Source of the DNA: CATQHS01 sp965203375
Lineage (GTDB): Bacteria; Actinomycetota; Acidimicrobiia; Acidimicrobiales; Aldehydirespiratoraceae
NCBI GenBank assembly: GCA_965203375.1
Contig: OZ241886.1
Location: 186,001-250,000, forward strand
Direction of reading: 5' to 3'
DNA length: 64,000 nucleotides
The position numbers were made by a program, and so were the translations under genes. The notes below the pieces were generated by a model. The model was not told where the DNA came from and did not search any database. It saw only the letters and a program-made list of their open reading frames with translations. Position 1 is the stretch's first letter, and each line of letters begins with the position of its first letter. Shown here piece after piece: positions 32,880 to 40,950 of this stretch.

Positions 32880-34000
32880 AGATCGTGGGCATGACCACTC
32901 GGGTCCTGAAGCTGGACGCGGGCCCCTGGTACGGCGACCGCCCGATCCCCGACGACGTGCCCCCGGTCTGGCACTTTCCGCTCACCTGCATCGCCACCGA
33001 CGACGGGATCGAGGGTCAGACCATGGGCTACGGCGCCAACGGGGAGGGCATCGGGTCGGCGTATCAGCTCCACGACGTGTATCTGCGGGCCATTCTCGGC
33101 AAGGACCCGCTGCACCATGAAGCGCTGTGGCATGCGCTGATGGCGTTGAACCGGCATCTGTATCCCATCAGCGACGGCCTGGCGGGAATGCTCGACGTCG
33201 CCTTCTGGGACATCAAGGGCAAAGCCGCCGGGCTGCCCATCGGCGCCCTGCTCGGCCTGGCCCGCACCGAGGTTCCCGCCTACATGACCGGCTCCCATTG
33301 GAACGAGACCCCCGAACAGGCTTTCGAGGAGGCGGCCAGGATTCAAAACGAGGGCTATCGCGGCTACAAGCTGACCCTGTATGACGGACCGGGCCGGGAT
33401 ATGCCCCGATTCCGGGCCGCCCGAGAGGCGGTCGGAAGCCAGTTCCCGCTGATGCTCGACGCGGTGGGCGCCTATGACTTCACCGACGCCCTGGATGTGG
33501 GCCGCCTGTTGCCGGACCTCGGCTGTCACTGGTTCGAGGAACCGGTTCCCGACCACAACATCGCCTCGCTGCGGCAGTTGACTGCTCAGCTCTCGGTGCC
33601 GATCCTGGCCGGCGAGACGGTGCGGTTGCGGGAGCTGCCCCAATACCTGCACCCCCGGGCGCTGGATCTGGCCCGTGGAGACGTTTTCATAAAATCCGGC
33701 GTCACCGGACTCCGCAAGGCATCGGCCATGTGCGAAATGGTCGGGCTGAACCTCGAGATCCACGCCCTGCACTCGCCGCTGTTGGACATCGCCAACCTGC
33801 ATGTGGCCTGCTCGGTGCGGAACTGCCAGTTCTTCGAGCTCCACCATCCGATGTTCCGCTTCGGGCTCCAGGACAGCCCGCTGGACATCGACGAGCACGG
33901 ATGCGTGCGTATGCCCGCCAACCCCGGGCTGGGCGTGGAGCTGGACTGGGACTGGATCGACGACAACACCGTCGAGGTGATCTCAGGCCTGCGGGAGTAG
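32876..34000 (+). CDS. Mandelate racemase/enolase-superfamily enzyme
   Basis: A 374-residue enolase-superfamily protein from GTG 32876, coupled by GTGA to the dehydrogenase. Metal ligands are likely Asp in PLMLDAVGAYDF, Glu in HWFEEPVPD and Glu in ILAGETVRL. YKLTLYDG is the first barrel-strand base region and LEIHALHSPL holds a late His. This set suits sugar-acid dehydratases or racemases (galactonate, gluconate, rhamnonate types), but I cannot choose. Its 3' end overlaps the convergent lyase gene by 18 nt. Confidence 0.83.
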   Translation: MKIVGMTTRVLKLDAGPWYGDRPIPDDVPPVWHFPLTCIATDDGIEGQTMGYGANGEGIGSAYQLHDVYLRAILGKDPLHHEALWHALMALNRHLYPISDGLAGMLDVAFWDIKGKAAGLPIGALLGLARTEVPAYMTGSHWNETPEQAFEEAARIQNEGYRGYKLTLYDGPGRDMPRFRAAREAVGSQFPLMLDAVGAYDFTDALDVGRLLPDLGCHWFEEPVPDHNIASLRQLTAQLSVPILAGETVRLRELPQYLHPRALDLARGDVFIKSGVTGLRKASAMCEMVGLNLEIHALHSPLLDIANLHVACSVRNCQFFELHHPMFRFGLQDSPLDIDEHGCVRMPANPGLGVELDWDWIDDNTVEVISGLRE

Positions 34001-34948
34001 CAGCGGCGCGCCGATGGCGGCCAGCATCTCCCGCGCCCGATCCCGGTAGAGGTCCCGGATGTCCCGGGTCGGGGGCCGGCTGCGACTGGAGGGCAAGCCC
34101 ACCAGCTCCATGCACAGCTTGTCGAGATGGCCGTCGCCGCTGGTGTAGCCCTCGATCTCGGACCACAGCCTCATGAACGGGAGCACCACCTCGACGAGCT
34201 GCTGCTGGGCCTCGGGGTAGCGCCGCTGGTTGAGCAGCTCCCACATGCGCACCCCCCACTGGGGCCAGAAGTTGCAGATGTGGACCTCGATGCCCCGGGC
34301 GCCGAGCATGTGGCTGGTCGGGAAGCGGAGCTGGTTGTCGATGATGCAGAACCGGCCGGAGCACTCCGAGACGATCCCCTCGAACTCCATGAAACCGGTG
34401 TCGGGCATGGACCACTTAAGGCCCACCACCGTCTCCAGCTCGGCCAGCCGGTCGATGAGCGCGGCCGAGATGTCCAGGCTCGTCCAGTGGGTGTTGTACA
34501 CCACCAGCCCGACTCCGGAGGCGGCCGCGGCCGCGGCCACGTGCTCGTGGAAGTCGTCGTCGGTGTGGGCGAAGTAGAAGGGGGGCGAGACCTGCATGAA
34601 CTCGGCCCCCACGTCGGCCGCGGCCCGGGCCAGCTCGACCAGTTCGATGGTGCTGGTGGTCTGGCCGCCCATCACCACCGGAACCCGGCCCGCGGCCTCA
34701 TCGGCCACCGCGGCGGTGACGGCCACCCGCTCGTCGAAGGTCATGGTCGAGAAATCCCCGGCCGCCCCGCAGGCCAGCAGGACCCCGTTCCCGGCGGTGA
34801 TCCCGCCGTCGATCAGGAACCGGACATGGCGGCGCATGGCGTCGAGGTCGACGGACAGGTCGGCGTCGTCGCGGAACATGGTCGGAACGGTCACGTAACA
34901 GCCCTGCAGCCGACCGGACAGGGATTCGGATTCGGATTCGACGGTCAT
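33983..34948 (-). CDS. DapA-family lyase/aldolase in the oligopeptide ABC operon
   Basis: A 321-residue TIM-barrel lyase. LKWSMPDTG carries the Schiff-base Lys, VVYNTHWTS the position usually filled by Tyr (YN), and GNGVLLACGAAGDFSTMT is the family's GxxGE-like loop in modified form. ATG 34948 overlaps the upstream ATPase stop (ATGA) with GGAGG before it. A GAATCC triplication gives ESESES at the N-terminus. Being last in a peptide-type ABC operon, it likely cleaves or forms a keto-acid from the imported compound. Confidence 0.82.
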   Translation of the reverse strand: MTVESESESLSGRLQGCYVTVPTMFRDDADLSVDLDAMRRHVRFLIDGGITAGNGVLLACGAAGDFSTMTFDERVAVTAAVADEAAGRVPVVMGGQTTSTIELVELARAAADVGAEFMQVSPPFYFAHTDDDFHEHVAAAAAASGVGLVVYNTHWTSLDISAALIDRLAELETVVGLKWSMPDTGFMEFEGIVSECSGRFCIIDNQLRFPTSHMLGARGIEVHICNFWPQWGVRMWELLNQRRYPEAQQQLVEVVLPFMRLWSEIEGYTSGDGHLDKLCMELVGLPSSRSRPPTRDIRDLYRDRAREMLAAIGAPLLLPQA

Positions 34949-36003
34949 CTCGCCTCCTCGGAGTGTTCGGCAACCGAGCGGGATGGGGGCCGGATCTGCA
35001 CCCGGGCCCGCTCGGCGGCGCTCAGGTGGCACCGCACCGAGTGGGTGGGGCTGTCGGGCTGCAGCGGCGGGTCCTGCTCGGCGCAGACGGGGTCGATGCG
35101 ATGAGGGCAGCGGGGGACGAAGGGGCAGCCGGCCGCCACCGGGGCTGAGGCCGCCGTGGAGGCGTCCTCGCCGGCGGCCGGGCCCTGAGCCGCCCCGCGG
35201 CCGGGGATGGAGTCGAGCAGCAGGGCGGTGTAAGGGTGATGGGGCGGTGAGAAAATCTCCTCGACGGTTCCCGTCTCCACCACCCGGCCCTGATACAGCA
35301 CGACCACCCGGTGGGCCAGCCAGCGGACCACGGCCAAGTCGTGGGCGATGAAGAGATAGGCCACGCCGCGGGCGGATTGCAGCTCGCGCAGCAGGTCGAG
35401 GATGTTGTCCTGGACGGAGACGTCGAGCGCGGAGAGGACCTCGTCGCACAAAATGAGCTTGGGCTCGGCGGCTAGGGCCTGGGCGATGGCCACCCGCTGC
35501 GCCTCTCCCCCGCTGAGCTGGTGGGGGAACCGGCTGACGTAGCCGGGATCGAGATGCACGCTGTCCAGGAGTTCCCGCATCCGGCGGCGGCGTTCCGATC
35601 GGGAGAAGTTGAAGAAAACCTCCAAGACCCGGCCGAGGTTGTAGCCGACCCGCCGCCGCGGGTTCAGCGACGACATCGGGTTCTGGAACACGTACTGGAT
35701 GTGGCGGAGCTGCTCCCGGGATCGCCGCTGAACCGGAGCGGTGATGTCGCCGCCGTCGAAGACGATTCGGCCCCGCTGAGGCCGGACCAGACCGGCCACC
35801 GCCCGGGCCAGCGTGGTCTTGCCGCTGCCGCTCTCGCCGACCAGCGCCACCGTCTCGCCCGCCGCGATCTCCAGCGAGGCGTCCGCCACCGCCGGCGGCG
35901 GCTCGGGGGCACCCAGTGAGAACAAGCCGGCCAGCCGGGACAGCAGCGACCGCCTCGGCCGGTAAGTGATCCGAACATCGGACACGTCGAGCAGGGCAGT
36001 CAC
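34945..36003 (-). CDS. Oligopeptide-type ABC transporter ATPase (OppF/DppF-like)
   Basis: A 352-residue ATPase with Walker A GESGSGKTT, signature LSGGEAQRVAIAQALA and Walker B LILCDEVLSALD. The C-terminal oligopeptide domain carries cysteines in GCPFVPRCPHRIDPVCAE, typical of the Opp/Dpp iron-sulfur-like motif. GTG 36003 was chosen because its N-terminus (TALLDVSDVRITY) fits the family and it forms a GTGA with the upstream mini-ORF. An earlier ATG in the same frame would add residues without family match. Drives import with the OppD-like partner. Confidence 0.9.
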   Translation of the reverse strand: MTALLDVSDVRITYRPRRSLLSRLAGLFSLGAPEPPPAVADASLEIAAGETVALVGESGSGKTTLARAVAGLVRPQRGRIVFDGGDITAPVQRRSREQLRHIQYVFQNPMSSLNPRRRVGYNLGRVLEVFFNFSRSERRRRMRELLDSVHLDPGYVSRFPHQLSGGEAQRVAIAQALAAEPKLILCDEVLSALDVSVQDNILDLLRELQSARGVAYLFIAHDLAVVRWLAHRVVVLYQGRVVETGTVEEIFSPPHHPYTALLLDSIPGRGAAQGPAAGEDASTAASAPVAAGCPFVPRCPHRIDPVCAEQDPPLQPDSPTHSVRCHLSAAERARVQIRPPSRSVAEHSEEAR

Positions 36004-36035
36004 GAGACTTCGCCCTCGTCGAGCGGGGCAGTCAT
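36000..36035 (-). other. 11-codon bridge ORF between OppD- and OppF-like genes
   Basis: ATG 36035 overlaps the OppD-like stop (ATGA) and opens MTAPLDEGEVS, ending at TGA 36002-36000, which overlaps the OppF-like GTG 36003 (GTGA). The mini-ORF start and the true start share TGACTGCCC-GCTCGACG with one mismatch, so this is a 32-bp duplication of the OppF start. Confidence 0.75.
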
Positions 36036-37096
36036 GAGGCACCGCCTTCGACCCGCCGGCCGGCGGACGCGGACACAGGGCCCTCGTCCAGGATGGCCTG
36101 CGTCCGCCAGCAGGCCGCCCAGTGCGCGGGTTGGAACTCGGCCAGCGTCTGCGGGTCGGTGAAGCACTGAGGGCGGGAGTGGGCGCAGCGGGGCGCGAAG
36201 CCGCAGCCGGCCGGGAGATCGTCCCGGCGCAACAGGCCCTGAAGCTTCTCGCCGCCGTGATCTCGTTCGTCCACTCGGGGCACGGCCGCGATCAAGCCCC
36301 GGGTGTAGGGGTGCAGGGGCCGGTCGAACAGCTCCGCCGCCGGGCCCGATTCGACGATGCGGCCCGCGTACATGACCGCCACCCGGTCGCAGATCTGCTC
36401 GAGGACGCCCAGATTGTGGCTCACGTACAGGGCACTCATCTGGTGCTCGTCCTTGATGCGGGCCAACAGGTCGAGCAGCCGGGCCTGGGTGGTGACGTCC
36501 AGGGCGGTGGTGGGCTCGTCCAGCACGATCAGGTCGGGGCGGCAGGCGATGGCGATGGCGATGACGGCCCGCTGCTGCTGGCCGCCGCTGAGCTGGTGGG
36601 GATAGCGCCGGGCAATGGCGGCCGGTTCGGGCAGCCCCACCTGCTCGAACAGCTCAACGGCCCGGGCGGCCGCAGCTTGGCCCGAACTCAGACCGTGGCT
36701 CTCGAGGATCTCCACCACTTGGCGGCCGACCCTCATCGACGGAGTGAGTGTGCTGGCCGGATTCTGAGGCACCAAAGCGATCTTCGGGCCGCGAATCCGC
36801 TGAAGCTGCCGGTCGGACAGATCAAGCAGGTTCTGGCCGCCGAAGACGACCCGGCCCGCCGGGATGCGGCTCCCCGGCTTGCGGTAGCCGAACAGGGCCA
36901 AGGCGGTGGTGGACTTCCCGCACCCGGACTCCCCGGCCAGCCCCAGCGTCTCCCCCCGGCCGATTGCGAAGGAGACGTCGGTGACCGCGCCGGTCCAGTT
37001 CTCGCCGTCGCGGTACTCCACGGTGAGCCCCTCCACTCGGATCAGCGGCTCGGCCTCCGCCGGGGGGCGGATCAGCGGCTCGGGCGGCGCGGTCAC
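36032..37096 (-). CDS. Oligopeptide-type ABC transporter ATPase (OppD/DppD-like)
   Basis: A 354-residue ATPase: Walker A GESGCGKSTTA, signature LSGGQQQRAVIAIAIA, Walker B LIVLDEPTTALD, and a C-terminal CGFAPRCAHSRPQC motif. GTG 37096 overlaps the upstream permease stop (GTGA). The N-terminus contains an in-frame 30-bp duplication: EPLIR occurs twice, ten residues apart, before the true first strand, so the protein has an extra N-terminal segment. Partner of the OppF-like ATPase. Confidence 0.9.
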   Translation of the reverse strand: MTAPPEPLIRPPAEAEPLIRVEGLTVEYRDGENWTGAVTDVSFAIGRGETLGLAGESGCGKSTTALALFGYRKPGSRIPAGRVVFGGQNLLDLSDRQLQRIRGPKIALVPQNPASTLTPSMRVGRQVVEILESHGLSSGQAAAARAVELFEQVGLPEPAAIARRYPHQLSGGQQQRAVIAIAIACRPDLIVLDEPTTALDVTTQARLLDLLARIKDEHQMSALYVSHNLGVLEQICDRVAVMYAGRIVESGPAAELFDRPLHPYTRGLIAAVPRVDERDHGGEKLQGLLRRDDLPAGCGFAPRCAHSRPQCFTDPQTLAEFQPAHWAACWRTQAILDEGPVSASAGRRVEGGAS

Positions 37097-37992
37097 TTGT
37101 CGGACTCGGTTCTAGACGACAAGCCCAGGATCTGGCTCGCCTCCTCGGTGACCAGGCTGAGGGCGATCACCAGCGAGGCCAGGGCCAGCGCCGGGCCGAT
37201 GACCATCCAGGCCGAGACGCTCAGGAACTCTCGGCCTTCGTTGATCATCAGGCCCCACTCCGGCGACGGCGGGGTGCCGGCGAAGCCCAAGAAGCTCAGC
37301 GCCCCGATGAAGAACACGGCGTAACCGGTTCGCAGCGAGAACTCCACCAGCACGTTCCCGGCCACGTTGGGGAGGATCTCCCGCACGGCGATGGACGCCG
37401 CCGACTCGCCCCGCAACTGGGCTTTGGTGACGAAATCCTCGGTGACCACCCCCAGGGCGGCAGCCCGGACGGTGGTGGTGACCGGCCAAGTGAAGAAGAA
37501 GGCCACTGTGCCGATGATCACCGCGTTGTTGGAGTCCACCGAGCCCAGGATCAGCAGGGTGAGCACCAGCGCCGGGATGGACAGCAGGATGTCGACGCCC
37601 CGCATGCCGACCTCGTCGGCCCAGCCCCGCTTGTAGGCCAGCAGGATGCCGATGGCGGACCCGGCGATGACGGCCAGACCCGACGCGGACAGGCCCTGGA
37701 TCAAGACGATGCGCTCGCCGTGGACCACCCGGCTCCACACGTCCCGCCCGAAGTTGTCGGTGCCGAACCAGTGGGTCCAGGACGGCCCTTCGAACGGGTT
37801 GCCGACGGCCAGCCTCTGGGGCTCGAACGGGGCCCACCACGGTCCGGTGACGGCGATGAACAGGTGGGCGGCCAGCACCATCAGCGCGGCCAGGAACATG
37901 GGCCGCCGACGGCAAACCCGAGCGAACCGCGAGACGGCCGAACGGGCCTCGGCCGAGCCGGCCGCGGCGACCGGAGCGGTGGACGGCACCAT
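37093..37992 (-). CDS. Oligopeptide-type ABC permease (OppC/DppC-like)
   Basis: A 299-residue inner-membrane permease. It has an N-terminal membrane helix after a polar tail of about 30 residues, HWFGTDNFGRDVWSRVVHG (the OppC periplasmic signature), further membrane segments, and the cytoplasmic loop SAASIAVREILPNVAGNV. ATG 37992 overlaps the stop of an upstream 27-codon bridge ORF (TGATG). Forms the channel with the OppB-like permease. Confidence 0.92.
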   Translation of the reverse strand: MVPSTAPVAAAGSAEARSAVSRFARVCRRRPMFLAALMVLAAHLFIAVTGPWWAPFEPQRLAVGNPFEGPSWTHWFGTDNFGRDVWSRVVHGERIVLIQGLSASGLAVIAGSAIGILLAYKRGWADEVGMRGVDILLSIPALVLTLLILGSVDSNNAVIIGTVAFFFTWPVTTTVRAAALGVVTEDFVTKAQLRGESAASIAVREILPNVAGNVLVEFSLRTGYAVFFIGALSFLGFAGTPPSPEWGLMINEGREFLSVSAWMVIGPALALASLVIALSLVTEEASQILGLSSRTESDK

Positions 37993-38083
37993 CAGCCGGT
38001 CCCTGGCTGCCCGGCCGCGGGTCCGAGACCGCCGCCATCAGCCGTCCACGAGGGCGGGTTCAAGGCCGCGGCCATCAGCCGGT
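37988..38083 (-). repeat. Repeats and 27-codon bridge ORF between OppB- and OppC-like genes
   Basis: GACCGGCTGATGG (minus strand) occurs at both ends, with a shorter GACGGCTGATGG between. ATG 38075 overlaps the OppB-like stop (TGATG) and starts 27 codons (MAAALNPPSWTADGGGLGPA and on) ending at TGA 37994-37992, which overlaps the OppC-like ATG (TGATG). Start spacing is 83 bp. Confidence 0.78.
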
Positions 38084-39064
38084 CCTGAGGCGGGGGTTGA
38101 GGACCGCCGACACCAAGTCGGCGCCGAGATTGCAGACGATGTAGACGGCGGCCAGGATCATGCTGACGGCCAGGATCACCGGGGTGTCGAGGAGCCGGAG
38201 CGAGTCGAGCAGCAGCAGCCCGATCCCCTGGTAGGTGAAGACCACCTCCACCAGCACCACTCCGCCGACCAGCCAGGTGATGTTTATCACCGTCGCCCGC
38301 AGGGCCGGGCCCAAAGCGTTGGGCAGGGCGTGGAAGAACATCACCCGCCGCCGGGGCAGGCCCTTGAGGGTGGCGAACTGGACGTAGTCGGAGTGCAGCA
38401 CGGCCAGCAGGCTGGCCTGCATCATCCGCACCGCGAAGCCGGTCATGGCCAGCGTCAGCGTCAGCGCGGGCAGGATCATGGCGTGAAACGCCGCCAGCGG
38501 CGAGGCGGCCTGATCGACCAGCGAGAGGGCCGGGAACCAGTCGAGGGTCACCGCGAAGGTGAGCAGCAGCAGTATGGCGATGACGAAGTCGGGCATGGCT
38601 GTGCCCAGAATCACCAAAGACGACAGCAGCGCGGCGAACCGCCGGTGGCGGTACACGGCGGTCACGATCCCCAGCCCGACGCTCAAAGGAACGTAAAAGG
38701 CGAGGGCCAGCGCGGCCAGCGTCACGGTGTTGGTCAGGCGGGGGATGACCAGATCGGTCACCGGGCGCTGGAGGCGGCCGCCGGGAGCGCCCTCGGTGGC
38801 GGGCGCGGAGGACACCAGCGACTCGCCCCAGTCTCCCTGCACGAACCCGCCGAACCACGACAGGTAGCGCCCGGCGGCCGGCCGATCGAGATTCATCTGC
38901 TCCCGGAACACCTCGAGCCGCTCGGGGGTGGCGTCGCGGCCCAGCATCCGGGTGGCCGCGTCGCCGGGCAGCAGCTCGACCGACCAGAAGGTGATCAGCG
39001 ACACCGCGAAGAGGGCGACGAGGGCGAGACCGGCCCGCTGGCCGACGACGCGGAGGAAATGCAT
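38075..39064 (-). CDS. Oligopeptide-type ABC permease (OppB/DppB-like)
   Basis: A 329-residue permease with the OppB layout: first membrane helix at once (LALVALFAVSLITFW), a periplasmic domain with LNLDRPAAGRYLSW-like sequence and GDWGESL, five more helices, and the cytoplasmic loop YVQFATLKGLPRRRVMFFHALPN. It follows the binding-protein gene by 53 nt on the same strand. Partner of the OppC-like permease. Confidence 0.92.
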   Translation of the reverse strand: MHFLRVVGQRAGLALVALFAVSLITFWSVELLPGDAATRMLGRDATPERLEVFREQMNLDRPAAGRYLSWFGGFVQGDWGESLVSSAPATEGAPGGRLQRPVTDLVIPRLTNTVTLAALALAFYVPLSVGLGIVTAVYRHRRFAALLSSLVILGTAMPDFVIAILLLLTFAVTLDWFPALSLVDQAASPLAAFHAMILPALTLTLAMTGFAVRMMQASLLAVLHSDYVQFATLKGLPRRRVMFFHALPNALGPALRATVINITWLVGGVVLVEVVFTYQGIGLLLLDSLRLLDTPVILAVSMILAAVYIVCNLGADLVSAVLNPRLRTG

Positions 39065-39117
39065 TTACCGGCGGCGCCGAAGCGGCGGCCTGCGGCCTGC
39101 GGCCCGGACGGGGCCGG

Positions 39118-40785
39118 CTAGCTGATGTCGATGGCGCTGAAGAACGGGGTGCTGGGCGAGGGCGCCCATCCGGTCACGTTGCTGCGCCGGGCGCCGTTGA
39201 GGCCGAACATGTGGGTGACGAAATGCCCGCCCTCGTCCACGATCACCTGCTGCAGCCGGCGGTAGATGGCGCCCCGCTCGGTGACGTCGAGAGTGCGGCG
39301 GGCCTGGGCCAACTGGGCGTCCCAGTCTTCGCGGCGCCAGTGAGTCTCGTTCCAGTCGGCTTCGGAGTGGTACCACAGGCCCAGCGCGATGTCGACGGTG
39401 GGCCGGACGTTCCAGCCGGTCATGGCGAACGGGGCCTGGAGCCACTGATCTCCCCAGTACGTGTCGGCCGGAGTCACGTTGAGGTCGAGGTTGATGCCGG
39501 CCTCGGCGAGCTGCTGCTGCCAGACCGTGGTCCACTGGGTCCAGTCCTGCATGTCGGCCAGGGTCAGCGTCAAGTCGACGCCGTCGGGGTAGCCGGCCCG
39601 GCTCAGGTGCTCCTTGGCCCGCTCGACGTTGTGCTCGCGGACGCCCTCCAGCCCGAACGGCACCATCGACGGGATGGGGATGTCGTTCATCAGCGTGGCC
39701 CGGCCCTGGTTCACCAGCAGGTTCATCTGCTCGCGGTTGGACGCGTATTTGATGGCCAGGCGCAAGTCGTTGTTGTCGAAGGGCGGCACATCGATCTGGC
39801 AGTACGCCACCGAGGAGCTGCCGATCGGGTTTATGGCCAGCACTATGTCGGGATGGGCCTCGAGCTCGTCGAGGAACTGACTGCCCACCTGCGACATGAT
39901 GTCTATCTGTCCGTCGATCAGGGCAGCCCGCTGGGCTTCGGGTTCGGGGATGGTGATCACTTCCAGCGCGTCGATGTAGGGCTGGCCGGATTGCCAGTAG
40001 CCGTCGTGGCGCACGAAGGCGGTGGCCAGCTCGCCCGGCGTGAACGAGTCGATCTTGAACGCGCCGGTGCCGTTGCTGCGGGTGGCCAGATCGGCGTTGG
40101 TGGCCCCCTCGGGCACGATCATCGTGTGCGAGGAGATGGTGGACTCCGGGAAGGCGACGTTGGTCTCGGCCAGCGTGAAGCGCACGGTGCGGTCGTCGAG
40201 GGCGACGATCCCGTCGGGGTCCAGGCCGGGCAGGATGCCCGCGCCCGGCGACGCCACATCGGGGTCGAGCAGCCGCTGGTAGGTGTACACCACGTCGTCG
40301 GCGACGAACGGCTTGCCGTCGTGGAAGGTCACGCCCTCGCGCAGCTTGAACGTCCACTGGGTGCCGGTGTCGTTGGCCTCCCACGACTCGGCCAGCACGG
40401 GCTTGGGGGCCAGGTTCCCGTCGGCGGCGAGGAGCGGCTCATAACAGATGCCCTGGAAGACGGCATCCGTGGAAGACGTCCGGAAGGCCGGGTCGAGCGT
40501 GTCCGCCGAGGTGGCGGCGGCGTGGTAGCCGAACCTCACCACCTTGGCCGGGGCCGACGGCGCGGCCGCGGCAGTGGTAGGCGCGGCGGCGGCAGTAGTG
40601 GGCACAGCCGCGGCGGTGGTTGGCGTTTCAGCGGCCGCCGCGGCGGTGGTGGTGGGCGACGGCTCAGAGCCCGAGTCGTTCCCCCCGCAGGCGGCGGCCA
40701 GAACCGATCCGCCGGCCAGGACGCCGAACTCTCGTCGGCTCAGCTTGCGTCCCAGTCTTCTCACTCTTGACTTGTCGTTTGACAT
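39118..40785 (-). CDS. Oligopeptide-type ABC solute-binding lipoprotein, Tat-type signal
   Basis: A 555-residue family-5 binding protein. ATG 40785 is chosen for the GGGAG five bases upstream. The signal has twin arginines (R17-R18 in SRREFG) followed by a hydrophobic stretch and lipobox LAAAC with C33, so it is probably exported folded by Tat and lipidated. An Ala/Thr/Pro-rich linker spans about residues 45-80. The body shows GICYEPLLA, WTFKLREGVTFHDGKPF and FHDG typical of the family. It heads the opp operon; the ligand could be a peptide, opine or sugar-acid oligomer. Confidence 0.9.
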   Translation of the reverse strand: MSNDKSRVRRLGRKLSRREFGVLAGGSVLAAACGGNDSGSEPSPTTTAAAAAETPTTAAAVPTTAAAAPTTAAAAPSAPAKVVRFGYHAAATSADTLDPAFRTSSTDAVFQGICYEPLLAADGNLAPKPVLAESWEANDTGTQWTFKLREGVTFHDGKPFVADDVVYTYQRLLDPDVASPGAGILPGLDPDGIVALDDRTVRFTLAETNVAFPESTISSHTMIVPEGATNADLATRSNGTGAFKIDSFTPGELATAFVRHDGYWQSGQPYIDALEVITIPEPEAQRAALIDGQIDIMSQVGSQFLDELEAHPDIVLAINPIGSSSVAYCQIDVPPFDNNDLRLAIKYASNREQMNLLVNQGRATLMNDIPIPSMVPFGLEGVREHNVERAKEHLSRAGYPDGVDLTLTLADMQDWTQWTTVWQQQLAEAGINLDLNVTPADTYWGDQWLQAPFAMTGWNVRPTVDIALGLWYHSEADWNETHWRREDWDAQLAQARRTLDVTERGAIYRRLQQVIVDEGGHFVTHMFGLNGARRSNVTGWAPSPSTPFFSAIDIS

Positions 40786-40950
40786 TTGAACTCCCTGGTG
40801 CGTTTTTTGAACCACAGAGTCGACTGTCGCAAATAGCCGCCTCGGCCCCAATGGTCGCACCTGCGCCCGGCCCGGTCAACCGCAACGCGGCGAGGCCGAC
40901 ATTCGACGGCCCGGCGGCAGCGGGCGAGAGCGGCCAGGCGGCGGGCTGGA

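Noticed and set aside
39065..39117. Terminator between the binding-protein gene and OppB-like gene
   Set aside because: GC-rich short stems are present but none longer than about four bases around a loop, with no T-run.
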